From Melioribacter roseus (GTDB lineage: Bacteria > Bacteroidota > Ignavibacteria > Ignavibacteriales > Melioribacteraceae): DNA of 64,000 bases. Of this stretch, positions 38,081 through 47,279 are shown piece after piece. The DNA lies in NCBI GenBank assembly GCA_020722065.1, contig DYLK01000001.1, positions 80,387 to 144,386 of the forward strand, written 5' to 3'. A model generated the notes under the pieces. It had not been told where the DNA came from and searched no databases. It worked only from the letters and a program-made list of their open reading frames with translations. The position numbers were made by a program, and so were the translations under genes. How positions within the stretch are numbered: position 1 is the stretch's first letter; the number at the start of each line of letters is the position of its first letter.

Positions 38081-38870
38081 TGATAGCACTAAAAAGACTT
38101 TATTAGTTGCACTTGTAGTTTGCTTTGTTGCTTCAATTTTAGTTTCAACAGCAGCAGTTGAGCTTAAACCAGTTCAAACACTTAATAAAGAACTTGATTT
38201 GAAAAAGAATATTCTTTCTGCTGGGGATTTATACCACGAAGGAATTGATATAAATTCAGTATTTAAGGAAAAATTAAAAGCACAAATTATCGATTTAGAA
38301 ACCGGTGAAGTTATTCCCGAATCAAAATATGACGATGTGTTAAATATTGAAAAATTTAATGTAGAAACAATCGCTTCTAGTCCCAAATGGGGTAAGAGTA
38401 TTCCAGCAAGTAATGATATTGCAGGAATTAAAAGAATGCCAAAAGCAATGGCAATTTATACTGTAATTGGCGACAGTGATAAAGTTGATAAATATATTTT
38501 CCCAATTTATGGAAAAGGACTTTGGTCAACACTTTATGGATTTATTGCTGTTGATAAAGATTTAAAAACAGTAAAAGGATTTACTTTTTACCAACATGGC
38601 GAAACTCCTGGTCTTGGTGGGGAAGTTGATAATCCAAAATGGAAAAGTTCGTGGATTGGTAAACAACTTTTTGACCAAAACGGTGAGTTGAAAATTGAGG
38701 TTATAAAAGGTAAAAGTGATAGGAATAGTGATAATGCAAAATATCAAATTGATGGATTATCTGGTGCAACTTTAACAACACGTGGAGTTAATAATTTGGT
38801 TCGTTTTTGGTTAGATAAAAATGGATATGGTCCTTTCTTAAACAAATTGAAAGGGAAAAACAATGGCTAA
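38073..38870 (+). CDS. nqrC: Na+-translocating NADH:quinone reductase subunit C
   Basis: NqrC is anchored by one N-terminal helix (about 9-28) and exposes an FMN-binding domain to the periplasm. In the 265-residue protein the C-terminal motif SGATLT (230-235) is a perfect flavinylation consensus with Thr235 as FMN acceptor. The segments [15 protein letters not shown] and [11 protein letters not shown], the latter close to the flavin site, have family form. It overlaps nqrB and nqrD by 8 bases each. Confidence 0.96.
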   Translation: MSNDSTKKTLLVALVVCFVASILVSTAAVELKPVQTLNKELDLKKNILSAGDLYHEGIDINSVFKEKLKAQIIDLETGEVIPESKYDDVLNIEKFNVETIASSPKWGKSIPASNDIAGIKRMPKAMAIYTVIGDSDKVDKYIFPIYGKGLWSTLYGFIAVDKDLKTVKGFTFYQHGETPGLGGEVDNPKWKSSWIGKQLFDQNGELKIEVIKGKSDRNSDNAKYQIDGLSGATLTTRGVNNLVRFWLDKNGYGPFLNKLKGKNNG

Positions 38871-39486
38871 TAAATATAAAGAAATATTAATTGACCCAAT
38901 TCTTAAAAACAATCCAATAACATTACAAGTTCTTGGAATATGTAGTGCACTTGCGGTTACTACAAAAATGGAAACAGCTGTAGTTATGGCTCTTTCTGTT
39001 ACGCTTGTTACTGCGTTTTCAAGTTATTTTGTTAGTTTAATAAGAAATCATATTCCGAGTAGCGTTCGTATTTTGGTTGAAATGACAATCATTGCATCAC
39101 TTGTAATTATTGCAGACCAGCTAATTAAGGCTTATGCTTATAATATTAGTAAACAATTATCAGTTTATGTTGGTCTTATTATCACAAACTGTATTGTAAT
39201 GGGAAGAACTGAAGGTTATGCGTTAAAAAATCCACCAGTTGAAAGCTTTTTGGATGGAATTGGGAATGGAATGGGTTACGCAGTAATTCTATTAACTGTT
39301 GGATTTCTTCGTGAATTGCTCGGTGCTGGCAAGTTCTTTGGAATAACAATATTGCCTTTAACTACTGATGGTGGTTGGTATCAAGCTAATGGTTTAATGT
39401 TGCTTGCTCCAAGTGCGTTTTTCCTAATTGCTATGTTTATTTGGGTTCTTAGAACATTCTATCCAGAACAAGTAGAGGAGGAATAA
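38863..39486 (+). CDS. nqrD: Na+-translocating NADH:quinone reductase subunit D
   Basis: The protein has 207 residues and six predicted membrane helices. With NqrE it forms the symmetric pair that carries the intramembrane iron-sulfur centre. Family landmarks are [23 protein letters not shown] (containing the conserved NP..LG.CSALAVT), [13 protein letters not shown] with its conserved Cys, and [10 protein letters not shown]. It overlaps nqrC by 8 bases and ends 2 bases before nqrE. Rnf subunits D/E are related, but NqrA and NqrF settle the complex. Confidence 0.96.
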   Translation: MANKYKEILIDPILKNNPITLQVLGICSALAVTTKMETAVVMALSVTLVTAFSSYFVSLIRNHIPSSVRILVEMTIIASLVIIADQLIKAYAYNISKQLSVYVGLIITNCIVMGRTEGYALKNPPVESFLDGIGNGMGYAVILLTVGFLRELLGAGKFFGITILPLTTDGGWYQANGLMLLAPSAFFLIAMFIWVLRTFYPEQVEEE

Positions 39487-39488
39487 TT

Positions 39489-40100
39489 ATGTTAGAACAT
39501 TATTTAAGTTTGTTTATTAAATCAATATTTATCGAAAATATGGCTCTCGCATTCTTCCTTGGAATGTGTACTTTTTTAGCAGTTTCAAAAAAAGTTGATA
39601 CTTCAATCGGACTTGGAATAGCAGTAATTTTTGTTCAAGTTATCACAGTTCCAGTAAATAATTTAATTTATCAAAACGTGTTAAAAGAAGGCGCGTTAGC
39701 TTGGGCTGGTTTAGAAGGTGTTGATTTAACATTTCTTGGCTTAATTACTTATATTGGCGTTATTGCTGCTATAGTTCAAGTTTTAGAAATGATTTTGGAT
39801 AAATATGTACCATCTCTCTACAATTCACTCGGAATTTTTCTACCATTAATTACTGTAAACTGTGCAATTCTTGCTGGTTCTCTTTTTATGGTTGAACGAA
39901 ATTACGATTTTGGTGAATCAATTGTTTACGGATTTGGTTCTGGTTTTGGTTGGGCTTTAGCTATTGTTGCTTTGGCTGGTGTTCGTGAAAAAATGAAATA
40001 TAGTAATGTCCCAAAAGGGTTAAGAGGACTTGGAATTACATTTATCACAGCAGGCTTAATGGCTATGGCATTTATGTTATTTTCTGGAATTAAATTATAA
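39489..40100 (+). CDS. nqrE: Na+-translocating NADH:quinone reductase subunit E
   Basis: The protein has 203 residues and six predicted membrane helices, and is paralogous to NqrD with inverted topology. Landmarks include [23 protein letters not shown] with the conserved Cys, [20 protein letters not shown] with the second conserved Cys, and [18 protein letters not shown]. These cysteines bind the intramembrane iron-sulfur cluster in the family. It lies between nqrD and nqrF with very short gaps. Confidence 0.96.
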   Translation: MLEHYLSLFIKSIFIENMALAFFLGMCTFLAVSKKVDTSIGLGIAVIFVQVITVPVNNLIYQNVLKEGALAWAGLEGVDLTFLGLITYIGVIAAIVQVLEMILDKYVPSLYNSLGIFLPLITVNCAILAGSLFMVERNYDFGESIVYGFGSGFGWALAIVALAGVREKMKYSNVPKGLRGLGITFITAGLMAMAFMLFSGIKL

Positions 40101-40109
40101 GGTTTTAAT

Positions 40110-41345
40110 ATGGATGGTACTAACTTAATTATATTAGGCGTGGTGATGTTTATTGTCATCGTAATTGCCTTAGTATTAATAATTCTGTTTGCAAAATCGA
40201 AGTTAATTTCTGCGGGTACTGCTAAAATTGAAATAAATGAAGACCCTGAGAAATCTATTGTAGTCCCAGTTGGAGATAAACTTCTGTTTACTCTTGCTAA
40301 TCAAGGGATTTTCCTCCCTTCTGCTTGTGGTGGAAAAGGAACTTGTGGCGAATGTAAATGTCGAGTTTTAGAAGGGGGTGGTGATATTCTTCCTACGGAA
40401 ACTTCTAAACTTTCTCGTGGACAAATAAAAAATCATTACAGACTTTCTTGCCAAGTGCCTGTTAAATCGGATATTAAAATTCAAGTTCCTGAAGAAGTTT
40501 TTGATATTAAAAAATGGGAATGTACAGTTCGTTCAAATAATAATGTTGCTACATTTATTAAAGAACTTGTTCTCGACCTTCCACAAGGCGAAAATGTTGA
40601 TTTTAGAGCTGGTGGTTATATTCAAATTGAAGCTCCTGCTCACACTGTAAAATATTCCGATTTTATTATTGGTGAAGAATACAAAGGCGATTGGGATCGT
40701 TTTAATCTCTGGAAATATGTTTCTAAAGTTGAAGAACCAGTTCTTCGTGCTTATTCTATGGCAAATTATCCCGAAGAAAAAGGAATGGTAATGCTTAATG
40801 TGCGTATAGCTACTCCTCCACCCAAAATGCCAGATGTTCCTCCAGGAAAAATGTCTTCATACATTTTTAGCTTAAAACCTGGTGATAAAGTTACTATTTC
40901 TGGTCCTTATGGCGAGTTCTTTGCTAAAAAAACCGAAGCCGAAATGGTATTTATTGGGGGTGGTGCTGGAATGGCTCCTATGCGTTCGCATATTTTTGAC
41001 CAATTAAAAAGATTAAATTCCAAAAGAAAAATATCTTTTTGGTATGGTGCTCGTAGCTTACGTGAATCTTTTTATAAAGATGAATTTGATGATTTAGCTG
41101 CAAAACATAGTAATTTTACTTGGCATTTAGCTCTTTCTGAGCCTCAACCCGAAGATAATTGGACTGGAATGACAGGATTTATTCATCAAGTTCTCTATGA
41201 TAATTATCTTAAAACTCATCCCGCTCCTGAAGATTGCGAATTTTATATGTGCGGACCTCCTATGATGAACTCTGCTGTTATCAAAATGCTCGAAAATCTT
41301 GGCGTTGAACGTGAAAACATTATGCTTGACGATTTTGGTGGTTAA
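40110..41345 (+). CDS. nqrF: Na+-translocating NADH:quinone reductase subunit F
   Basis: NqrF is the NADH-oxidising entry subunit. In 411 residues it shows an N-terminal membrane helix (about 5-28), a ferredoxin-type [2Fe-2S] domain with Cys73, Cys79, Cys82 and Cys114, an FAD domain with RAYSMANYP, and an NADH domain with [15 protein letters not shown] and the C-terminal [10 protein letters not shown] followed by [15 protein letters not shown]. An extra Cys84 sits beside the cluster ligands. It is the last gene before a hairpin terminator. Confidence 0.97.
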   Translation: MDGTNLIILGVVMFIVIVIALVLIILFAKSKLISAGTAKIEINEDPEKSIVVPVGDKLLFTLANQGIFLPSACGGKGTCGECKCRVLEGGGDILPTETSKLSRGQIKNHYRLSCQVPVKSDIKIQVPEEVFDIKKWECTVRSNNNVATFIKELVLDLPQGENVDFRAGGYIQIEAPAHTVKYSDFIIGEEYKGDWDRFNLWKYVSKVEEPVLRAYSMANYPEEKGMVMLNVRIATPPPKMPDVPPGKMSSYIFSLKPGDKVTISGPYGEFFAKKTEAEMVFIGGGAGMAPMRSHIFDQLKRLNSKRKISFWYGARSLRESFYKDEFDDLAAKHSNFTWHLALSEPQPEDNWTGMTGFIHQVLYDNYLKTHPAPEDCEFYMCGPPMMNSAVIKMLENLGVERENIMLDDFGG

Positions 41346-41362
41346 TTTTTTTATATAATTTT

Positions 41363-41402
41363 AGCGGAATTACTCTATAATTCCGCTATTATCTTTTCTT
41401 TT
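41363..41402 (+). terminator. Intrinsic terminator between nqrF and apbE
   Basis: AGCGGAATTA (41363-41372) and TAATTCCGCT (41378-41387) form a perfect 10-base stem with a 5-base loop, followed by a T-rich run (ATTATCTTTTCTTTT). It should end most nqr transcripts, with apbE expressed by read-through or from its own promoter. Confidence 0.75.
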
Positions 41403-41424
41403 ATCATTCACTATCATAATTTTT

Positions 41425-42441
41425 ATGAAAAAAATAATTTTAGTTTTAATTCCATTTTTATTATTTAGTTTTAGTTGCACTAATTCAAATGAAGACGAAG
41501 TTCACTTAATCAGTGGTGAAACTATGGGAACTACTTTTTCAATTAAATTTACATCAAAAACTCCTATTGATATTGAAAAAATTGAAACTGAAATTAATAA
41601 CATCCTCAAAACTGTTAATCAACAAATGTCCACATATATACCAACTTCCGAATTGTCCAGTTTTAACACGTCTTTAGATACAAATTGGATTAATGTTTCA
41701 CCCGATTTAGCATTTGTTGTTAGCGAAGCTCAAAAAATAAGTAAACTTTCAAATGGAAAATTTGATATAACTATTGCTCCTTTAGTTAATCTTTGGGGCT
41801 TTGGACCAGACGATAAACCAGAAACAATTCCAACACAAGAAGCAATTGATGAATTAAAACAATTTGTTGGTTACAAAAACATTGAAGTACGCCTTTCTCC
41901 TCCTTCAATAAAAAAACACAATCCAAAAGTTACTTGCGATTTATCCGCAATTGCTAAGGGTTTTGGGGTTGATAAAGTGTCTGAATATTTGCTTTCAAAA
42001 GGAATTAACAACCATCTTGTTGAAATTGGTGGTGAACTAAGAGCAAGTGGTAAAAAGTTTAATAACGATTGGATTGTTGGAATTTCTACTCCAAATCAAT
42101 CAGCTACTGTTCAAGAAAAAATTAAATTGAATAATCTTTCAATGGCTACTTCTGGCGATTATTGGAATTATTTTGAAGAAAATGGAATTAGATATTCGCA
42201 CACTATTGATCCAGCAACTGGAAAGCCAATAACTCACAATCTTGCTTCTGTTACTGTTGTTGCCAACACTTGTGCCGAAAGTGACGCTTTTGCTACAGCA
42301 ATTGATGTAATGGGACCGGAGGAAGGGCTTCAATTTGCAAAAGATAATGAACTTAAAGTTTATTATATTGTAAAAGATAAAAATAAGTTTAACTCATTTT
42401 ATACAACACAATTTGAAAATTTAATATACAAAGGAAATTAA
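41425..42441 (+). CDS. apbE: FAD:protein FMN transferase (lipoprotein)
   Basis: ApbE attaches FMN covalently to Thr in NqrB and NqrC, using FAD. The 338-residue protein has a lipoprotein signal with lipobox Cys18 (LFSFSC), so it is anchored in the envelope facing the periplasm, where NqrC's flavin domain lies. Family landmarks are GETMGTTFSI, TYIPTSELSSFN, VNLWGFG, DLSAIAKGFGVDKV and the C-terminal YSHTIDPATGKPI, then TCAESDAFATA. Its position right behind nqrF and before a NqrM-like gene fits a maturation role for this complex. Confidence 0.95.
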   Translation: MKKIILVLIPFLLFSFSCTNSNEDEVHLISGETMGTTFSIKFTSKTPIDIEKIETEINNILKTVNQQMSTYIPTSELSSFNTSLDTNWINVSPDLAFVVSEAQKISKLSNGKFDITIAPLVNLWGFGPDDKPETIPTQEAIDELKQFVGYKNIEVRLSPPSIKKHNPKVTCDLSAIAKGFGVDKVSEYLLSKGINNHLVEIGGELRASGKKFNNDWIVGISTPNQSATVQEKIKLNNLSMATSGDYWNYFEENGIRYSHTIDPATGKPITHNLASVTVVANTCAESDAFATAIDVMGPEEGLQFAKDNELKVYYIVKDKNKFNSFYTTQFENLIYKGN

Positions 42442-42443
42442 GA

Positions 42444-42671
42444 ATGACACAATATATAGTTGTTTTCGCATTTTTTACAATTGCATTGATTCTAATGCTT
42501 GTTTCACTAAAATTTAGCAAATATAAAGAACGTCCGGAAAGTTGTTGCGGTGGTGGTCATTGCTCAGCTGGGCATTCACATGGTGATGGTGAATGTCATC
42601 ACGGTGAATGCAGAAATAATGAAGAAATTTCAAGTAAATTTATCATTAAAGTGGATAAACTTAAATTTTAG
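42444..42671 (+). CDS. Small Cys/His-rich membrane protein, NqrM-like
   Basis: The protein has 75 residues: one N-terminal membrane helix (about 4-23), a short basic stretch, then five cysteines (34, 35, 40, 51, 56) interspersed with histidines (39, 44, 46, 52, 53). NqrM, needed for inserting the intramembrane iron centre of Na+-NQR, is likewise a small one-helix protein with a C-terminal cysteine cluster and is encoded after nqrF or apbE. The CCGGG segment resembles the NqrM Cys-Gly-Gly motif. The His-rich insertion is unusual and suggests metal binding. The assignment rests on position and layout; sequence identity is limited. It starts 2 bases after apbE. Confidence 0.6.
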   Translation: MTQYIVVFAFFTIALILMLVSLKFSKYKERPESCCGGGHCSAGHSHGDGECHHGECRNNEEISSKFIIKVDKLKF

Positions 42672-43032
42672 AGTCAATTTGTATCAAATATTGTGCAGTG
42701 AAAAATAAACGTAACTAAGGGAATAAAGGCATCCCTAAACCTTTTTTTCATTAAAATCATATATCTTATAAACCTCTTCGTTTCTTAAAAGATAAATTTC
42801 TTTGTATTTATTTTCAAGATTTCTAATTGTTTTTTTGATAAATTTAATAAGTTTTTTTTTCTCACTTGTTCCATAAATGAATTCAAAACATAGCATTTTT
42901 ATTCAAAAATAATAAATTAAATGAGTTTTAAGGTAATTATGAATTATTATGACGCGAATTTGATTTAAAACATAATTATTTAAAAACAAAGTATTAATTT
43001 ATAGAAACAAAGAAAATGATTTTGTTAAAGAA
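42672..43032. other. Intergenic stretch of 361 bases
   Basis: This gap follows the NqrM-like gene. A weak hairpin (AGGGA, 9-base loop, TCCCT, about 42718-42736) followed after a few bases by seven T is a possible terminator. The only open frame of note is a 53-codon minus-strand ORF, listed separately. No RNA gene is recognisable. Confidence 0.5.
42735..42896 (-). CDS. Possible small protein of 53 residues
   Basis: The minus-strand frame starts with ATG at 42896 and ends with TAG. It encodes a Lys/Ile-rich peptide beginning MLCFEFIYGTSEKKK and ending in NEKKV, with mixed hydrophobic and charged residues like a soluble helical protein. A perfect TATTTTTG (-7 type) sits at 42911-42904, but there is no ribosome-binding site. 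It may be a gene remnant or chance in AT-rich DNA. I do not recognise a family. Confidence 0.22.
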   Translation of the reverse strand: MLCFEFIYGTSEKKKLIKFIKKTIRNLENKYKEIYLLRNEEVYKIYDFNEKKV

Positions 43033-43878
43033 ATGAAAAATTTAAGAAACACATATTTTGCTATTTATTTAGTTTTAACGTTAATTTTTCTAAATTCTTG
43101 TGATGGAGGCGTTGTAGATAATCCACCACCATTTTTAGAAATAATTGATGGACCGGAAGAAAATTCTACACTTACGGTTAACTATGTTTCATTTGCTTGG
43201 ATTGGCTCGGATAACGGTTTTGAATTCAAATATAGACTTGTGGCATTAGATGAAGATAATTTCCCTACAAATTATCTCGATTGGTCTGATTATTCAAAAG
43301 AAACTGAAGTAACATTTGAAAATCTTGATGAAAGTCGTTACAGATTTGAAGTAATGGCAAAAAGCCAAGGTTTTGAAGAAGGACCAAAAACAAGAATATT
43401 CGAAATTGATGCTTTCAGAGGACCATCTTTATCTTTCTTCAAAAGTGAGACAGAAATTCCACTCGGAGCAACAGATTCCATTTCAGTCTGGTTAGAAGAT
43501 GTTCAAGAATTAATTGCAACACATGCAGTACTTTCTTTTGATGAAAGTAAATTGCAACTTGTAGGTTTTTCAACGGGTGATTTTGTTTCTAAGAAAGGAT
43601 TTAGATTAATGACAGTGCCATATTTATTGAATTCTTCAATTTTGCAAGAAATAAATTCAACTGGGAAAATTGAATTTGAATCTGTGCTTTTACCCGAATA
43701 TTCTTATCCAGAAATGAGTATTTCAGGTTCGGGAGCATTTATTACGTTGGAATTTGAAGCAATTGCAATAGGAACATCAAAAATTCAATATACTTTGATT
43801 GAATTCTATAAAGAAGATGGAAGTGTCGAAAATCCAAATACTCCACGCGAAGGAAAAATTACTGTTGTGGGGAAATAG
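43033..43878 (+). CDS. Surface lipoprotein with a cohesin-like domain
   Basis: The protein has 281 residues with a lipoprotein signal (lipobox Cys23, LNSCDGG). Residues about 35-125 form a fibronectin/Ig-like module containing FEFKYRLVALDEDN and YRFEVMAKSQGFEEGP. Residues about 130-275 look like a cohesin-type beta-sandwich, with SVWLEDVQELIATHAVLSFDESKLQLVGF, which matches the early strands of cohesins, and SGAFITLEFEAIAIGTSKIQYT near its end. Cohesin-type modules bind dockerins. The next gene upstream with a dockerin-like module is the giant surface protein, but binding between them is speculation. It precedes another surface lipoprotein gene by 83 bases. Confidence 0.72.
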   Translation: MKNLRNTYFAIYLVLTLIFLNSCDGGVVDNPPPFLEIIDGPEENSTLTVNYVSFAWIGSDNGFEFKYRLVALDEDNFPTNYLDWSDYSKETEVTFENLDESRYRFEVMAKSQGFEEGPKTRIFEIDAFRGPSLSFFKSETEIPLGATDSISVWLEDVQELIATHAVLSFDESKLQLVGFSTGDFVSKKGFRLMTVPYLLNSSILQEINSTGKIEFESVLLPEYSYPEMSISGSGAFITLEFEAIAIGTSKIQYTLIEFYKEDGSVENPNTPREGKITVVGK

Positions 43879-43961
43879 AATAATTCCAAAATTTTCAAAT
43901 TGGACAAAAGTTCGCAATTCATTCAAATTTTATTATTTTTAATTATCAAAAAAATAATGAA

Positions 43962-45497
43962 ATGAAAAAAATACTTCTATTCTTTACACTTATAATTCTA
44001 TTTGTAGGTTGTTCGCTAACATCAACTAATAATGATGATGTGGATAATCCATCAAATGAATATTTTCGCAATCCAACACCAATAAATAATTCAACGGAAC
44101 AATCAACATCAATTACACTTTCTTGGGAAACAGATGAGAATTTCATCTTTTATGATATTTATTTCTCAAGATATTCACCACCAACAACTCTTATTGCGAA
44201 TAATCTAACAGAAAAATCTTACACTAAAAGCGGTTTGTCTTACGAAACTACATATTTTTGGAAAGTTGTTGGACACTATGAAGATGGCACTACAAAGGAA
44301 AGTCCGATTTGGTTCTTCACAACCCGAAATCAAACTGCACAAGGCGAAGGTTTACTATTTATTGACCATGGTACAACGACAGAAACACCAAATTTTGTGA
44401 AAATGCTATTTCAAGCAGTAGATGAAACTGGAATTGGAATTCAGGATTTGCAAACGACTGATTTGGAAATTTTTGAAGATGGCGAAAAAATCTCTCAAAC
44501 AGAATCTTATTTGTTGTTCGAGCAATATTTAGCTAATCAATTTATTATCAAAATTGCTCTTGTTCTAGATGTTAGTACAAGTTTGCGTGAAGAAGTTGAC
44601 CAAATTAAAGCTGAAGCAATAGATTTTGTAAATAATACCGCAGATGAATATCATCAAATTGCAATTTACGAATTTTCAGAAAATGTAAATTTAGTTCAAG
44701 ATTTTTCTTCTGATGTTTCAACTTTGGAATCTGCAATAAATTCGATTGTTGTTGGAATGCCTACTACAGATTTATATGGAGCTACAATTGTTGGAGCAGA
44801 ATCGTGGGAAGAAAATATTGATGCAAGTACAGGAATAGAAACTGGAGCGTTAGTGATTTTTACGGATGGAACAGATACACAAGGTTCGCATACTTTAGAA
44901 CAAGCAATTTCTTCAATTAGCGGAAAACGTGTTTATACAATTGGCCTCGGAAACGAAATATCACCTCAAATTCTTGAACAAATAGGAAGAAATGGCTTCT
45001 TTTCAATTTCAGAAGCAGATGAATTAAGTTTGGTTTTCGACCAAATAAGAATTGACCTTGAAAAATTTACAAAATCTTTTTATTGGTTAACTTATGCAAG
45101 TCCGAAAAGAGGAAATAATTACCACACACTTATTGTACGAGGAATTGCTTCAACTTCTAATTCTTATATTTCGGGAAGTTATTCAAGTGAAGATTTCTTT
45201 TCGAGTTCCGAAGGTTTGCACGTTAATGCTACCGCACAATTTCCAGAAGGGATAGATGAAATATCGCTTGCAATTAACAATTCAAAAACACTCGAAGCAT
45301 TTTCATTTTATTATCAAAATCCAACATATAATTGGACAATTCTAAATGGAAATTCTCTTTTATCTTTAACAAATGAAGGCGAAAATAATCAAATTGCTGA
45401 GATTTCTGCTGGAAATACAACAGGTGAAGCGGAAATTAGGGTGGAAGATATTGAAAACAATCTCACAAAAAATATTTTAATTCACATAACTAATTAA
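43962..45497 (+). CDS. Lipoprotein with fibronectin-like and von Willebrand A domains
   Basis: The protein has 511 residues. A lipoprotein signal (lipobox Cys17, LFVGCS) is followed by a fibronectin-like domain (about 35-125: TLSWETDENFIFYDIYFS, ETTYFWKVVGH). A vWA domain lies at about 195-375 with MIDAS residues DVSTS (Asp203, Ser205, Ser207) and FTDGTDT (Asp302), so metal-dependent ligand binding is likely. The C-terminal part (about 420-511) is another beta-rich domain. It is probably exposed on the cell envelope. It ends one base before kdsB. Confidence 0.82.
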   Translation: MKKILLFFTLIILFVGCSLTSTNNDDVDNPSNEYFRNPTPINNSTEQSTSITLSWETDENFIFYDIYFSRYSPPTTLIANNLTEKSYTKSGLSYETTYFWKVVGHYEDGTTKESPIWFFTTRNQTAQGEGLLFIDHGTTTETPNFVKMLFQAVDETGIGIQDLQTTDLEIFEDGEKISQTESYLLFEQYLANQFIIKIALVLDVSTSLREEVDQIKAEAIDFVNNTADEYHQIAIYEFSENVNLVQDFSSDVSTLESAINSIVVGMPTTDLYGATIVGAESWEENIDASTGIETGALVIFTDGTDTQGSHTLEQAISSISGKRVYTIGLGNEISPQILEQIGRNGFFSISEADELSLVFDQIRIDLEKFTKSFYWLTYASPKRGNNYHTLIVRGIASTSNSYISGSYSSEDFFSSSEGLHVNATAQFPEGIDEISLAINNSKTLEAFSFYYQNPTYNWTILNGNSLLSLTNEGENNQIAEISAGNTTGEAEIRVEDIENNLTKNILIHITN

Positions 45498-45498
45498 T

Positions 45499-46254
45499 AT
45501 GAACATAGTTGGAATTATTCCCGCAAGATACGCTTCATCTCGTTTGGTTGGAAAAGCTTTAGCAATAATTGGTACCAAACCAATGATTCAACATACTTAC
45601 GAAAATGCTTTAAAATCGAAATTACTTACTGATTTAATTGTCGCGGTTGATGATAAACGAGTTTATGAAGTTGTTCGCAGTTTTGGCGGAAAAGTGATTA
45701 TGACAGACCCATCTTTTGAAAGTGGTTCGGATAGAATTGCTTTTGTAGCTAAAAACTTACCAAATGCGGATATTATTGTAAACATACAAGGTGATGAACC
45801 TTTTATAGCTGGCAAAATGATTGACCAAGCAATTGAACCTTTTATTTTTGATAAAAAAGTTAAAGTCTCAACATTAGTAAAGAGAATTTATGATATAAAA
45901 GAAATTTATTCAGAATCTACGCCAAAAGTTGTTTTTGATTTGAATAATAATGCTCTTTACTTTTCTCGTTCACCAATACCTTTCGTTCGCGATGCAAAAA
46001 CAAAAATGGATATTTCTGAAAAAGGAGAATTTTACAAGCATATCGGACTTTATGTTTACAAAAAAGATGTTTTATTAAAATTTTCTAAAATGAAGCCAAG
46101 TGATTTGGAAAAACTTGAAAAATTAGAACAACTTCGGTTGCTCGAAAATGGGATACCAATAAAAATTGTTGTAACTGAATTTGAAACTTTTTCTGTCGAT
46201 ACTCCTGAAGATTTGAATAAAGCAATTCACTACTATAAAAAAATCTCAAAATAA
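45499..46254 (+). CDS. kdsB: 3-deoxy-manno-octulosonate cytidylyltransferase
   Basis: KdsB activates Kdo as CMP-Kdo for LPS core synthesis. The 251-residue protein has [11 protein letters not shown] at the N-terminus, the segment [10 protein letters not shown] that holds a metal-binding Asp, an SPIPF segment, KHIGLYVY and a C-terminal SVDTPEDL. In most KdsB proteins the N-terminal loop reads RLPGKPL; here it is RLVGKAL (Val17, Ala20), an uncommon change next to the nucleotide-binding loop. The rest is typical in length and order. It indicates a Gram-negative envelope. Confidence 0.93.
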   Translation: MNIVGIIPARYASSRLVGKALAIIGTKPMIQHTYENALKSKLLTDLIVAVDDKRVYEVVRSFGGKVIMTDPSFESGSDRIAFVAKNLPNADIIVNIQGDEPFIAGKMIDQAIEPFIFDKKVKVSTLVKRIYDIKEIYSESTPKVVFDLNNNALYFSRSPIPFVRDAKTKMDISEKGEFYKHIGLYVYKKDVLLKFSKMKPSDLEKLEKLEQLRLLENGIPIKIVVTEFETFSVDTPEDLNKAIHYYKKISK

Positions 46255-46280
46255 TTGAAAAGTCAATTTTAGAGGAAAAA

Positions 46281-46688
46281 ATGGATAAAAAAATAAGAGT
46301 TTTAGTTGCAAAAGCTGGTTTAGATGGTCACGATCGCGGAGCAAAAGTAATTGCTGCAGCATTAAAAGATGCTGGAATGGAAGTTATTTACACTGGTTTA
46401 CGTCAAACACCAGAAATGATTGTTGAAGCAGCAATACAAGAAGATGTTGATGCAATTGGAATTAGTGTTCTTTCAGGAGCACACATGACAATATTTCCTT
46501 CAGTAAAAAAAATGCTTGAAAGTAGAGAAGTTGATGATATTTTACTTTTTGGTGGTGGAATTATACCAGATGAAGATGCTGCGAAATTATATGAACTTGG
46601 AATTGGAAAGTTATTTACTCCAGGTGCTTCAACGTTTGAAATAGTTGATTATTTGAAGACTTGGGTTGAAAATCATCCCAAAAAATAA
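46281..46688 (+). CDS. Stand-alone B12-binding subunit of methylmalonyl-CoA mutase type
   Basis: The protein has 135 residues and consists only of the cobalamin-binding domain of methylmalonyl-CoA mutase-like enzymes. The cobalamin motif DxHxxG is Asp15-Gly-His17-Asp-Arg-Gly20, with [11 protein letters not shown] and [11 protein letters not shown] further on. In split mutases this subunit pairs with a separate catalytic subunit of about 550 residues, which is not in this window. It has a ribosome site GAGG. Other B12-domain roles cannot be excluded. Confidence 0.88.
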   Translation: MDKKIRVLVAKAGLDGHDRGAKVIAAALKDAGMEVIYTGLRQTPEMIVEAAIQEDVDAIGISVLSGAHMTIFPSVKKMLESREVDDILLFGGGIIPDEDAAKLYELGIGKLFTPGASTFEIVDYLKTWVENHPKK

Positions 46689-46700
46689 GGAAATCTTAAA

Positions 46701-47273
46701 ATGATTAACAAAAAAGCACAGAACGAATATCCAATTTTAGATTTAATTGCCAAAAGATGGAGTCCGCGGGCTTATTCTGAAAAATCTGTAGAAAAGGACA
46801 AGTTACTTTCACTCTTTGAAGCTGCAAGATGGACTGCATCATCATTTAATGAACAACCTTGGAAATTTATTGTTGGAAACAAGGAAGATTCAATAAAATT
46901 CAACAAGATGTTAGAATTGTTGAACGATTTTAATAAAATCTGGGCTAAAAAATCTCCAATAATAGTTCTTGCTTTAGCCAAAAAATATTTTGATCACAAC
47001 GGGAAAGAAAATAAACATTCTTTTTTTGATTTGGGAGCAGCAATAAATTCTCTTTCTTTACAAGCTATTTCGATGGATTTATATATTCATCAAATTGCTG
47101 GTTTTGATGAGCAAAAATCTATAGAGCTTTTCAATATTTGCAAAGATTGGCAACCAGCAGTTGTTTTTACGATTGGTTATTTAGGAAATGTTTATGATTT
47201 ACCAGAAAATCTTCAAAAAAGTGAATTAAAAGAAAGAACGAGAAAACCGTTAGAATTAATTGTCGAGTTTTAA
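46701..47273 (+). CDS. Nitroreductase family protein
   Basis: This 190-residue FMN-dependent oxidoreductase of the nitroreductase superfamily has the opening RWSPRAYSEKSV (phosphate-binding Arg-Ser-x-Arg pattern), the segment ARWTASSFNEQPWKFIVG, and GAAINSLSLQAISMDLYIHQIAGF typical of the central helix. The substrate is unknown. It lies 12 bases after the B12 subunit gene and converges on bshC with a 6-base gap. Confidence 0.9.
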   Translation: MINKKAQNEYPILDLIAKRWSPRAYSEKSVEKDKLLSLFEAARWTASSFNEQPWKFIVGNKEDSIKFNKMLELLNDFNKIWAKKSPIIVLALAKKYFDHNGKENKHSFFDLGAAINSLSLQAISMDLYIHQIAGFDEQKSIELFNICKDWQPAVVFTIGYLGNVYDLPENLQKSELKERTRKPLELIVEF

Positions 47274-47279
47274 TTTTTG

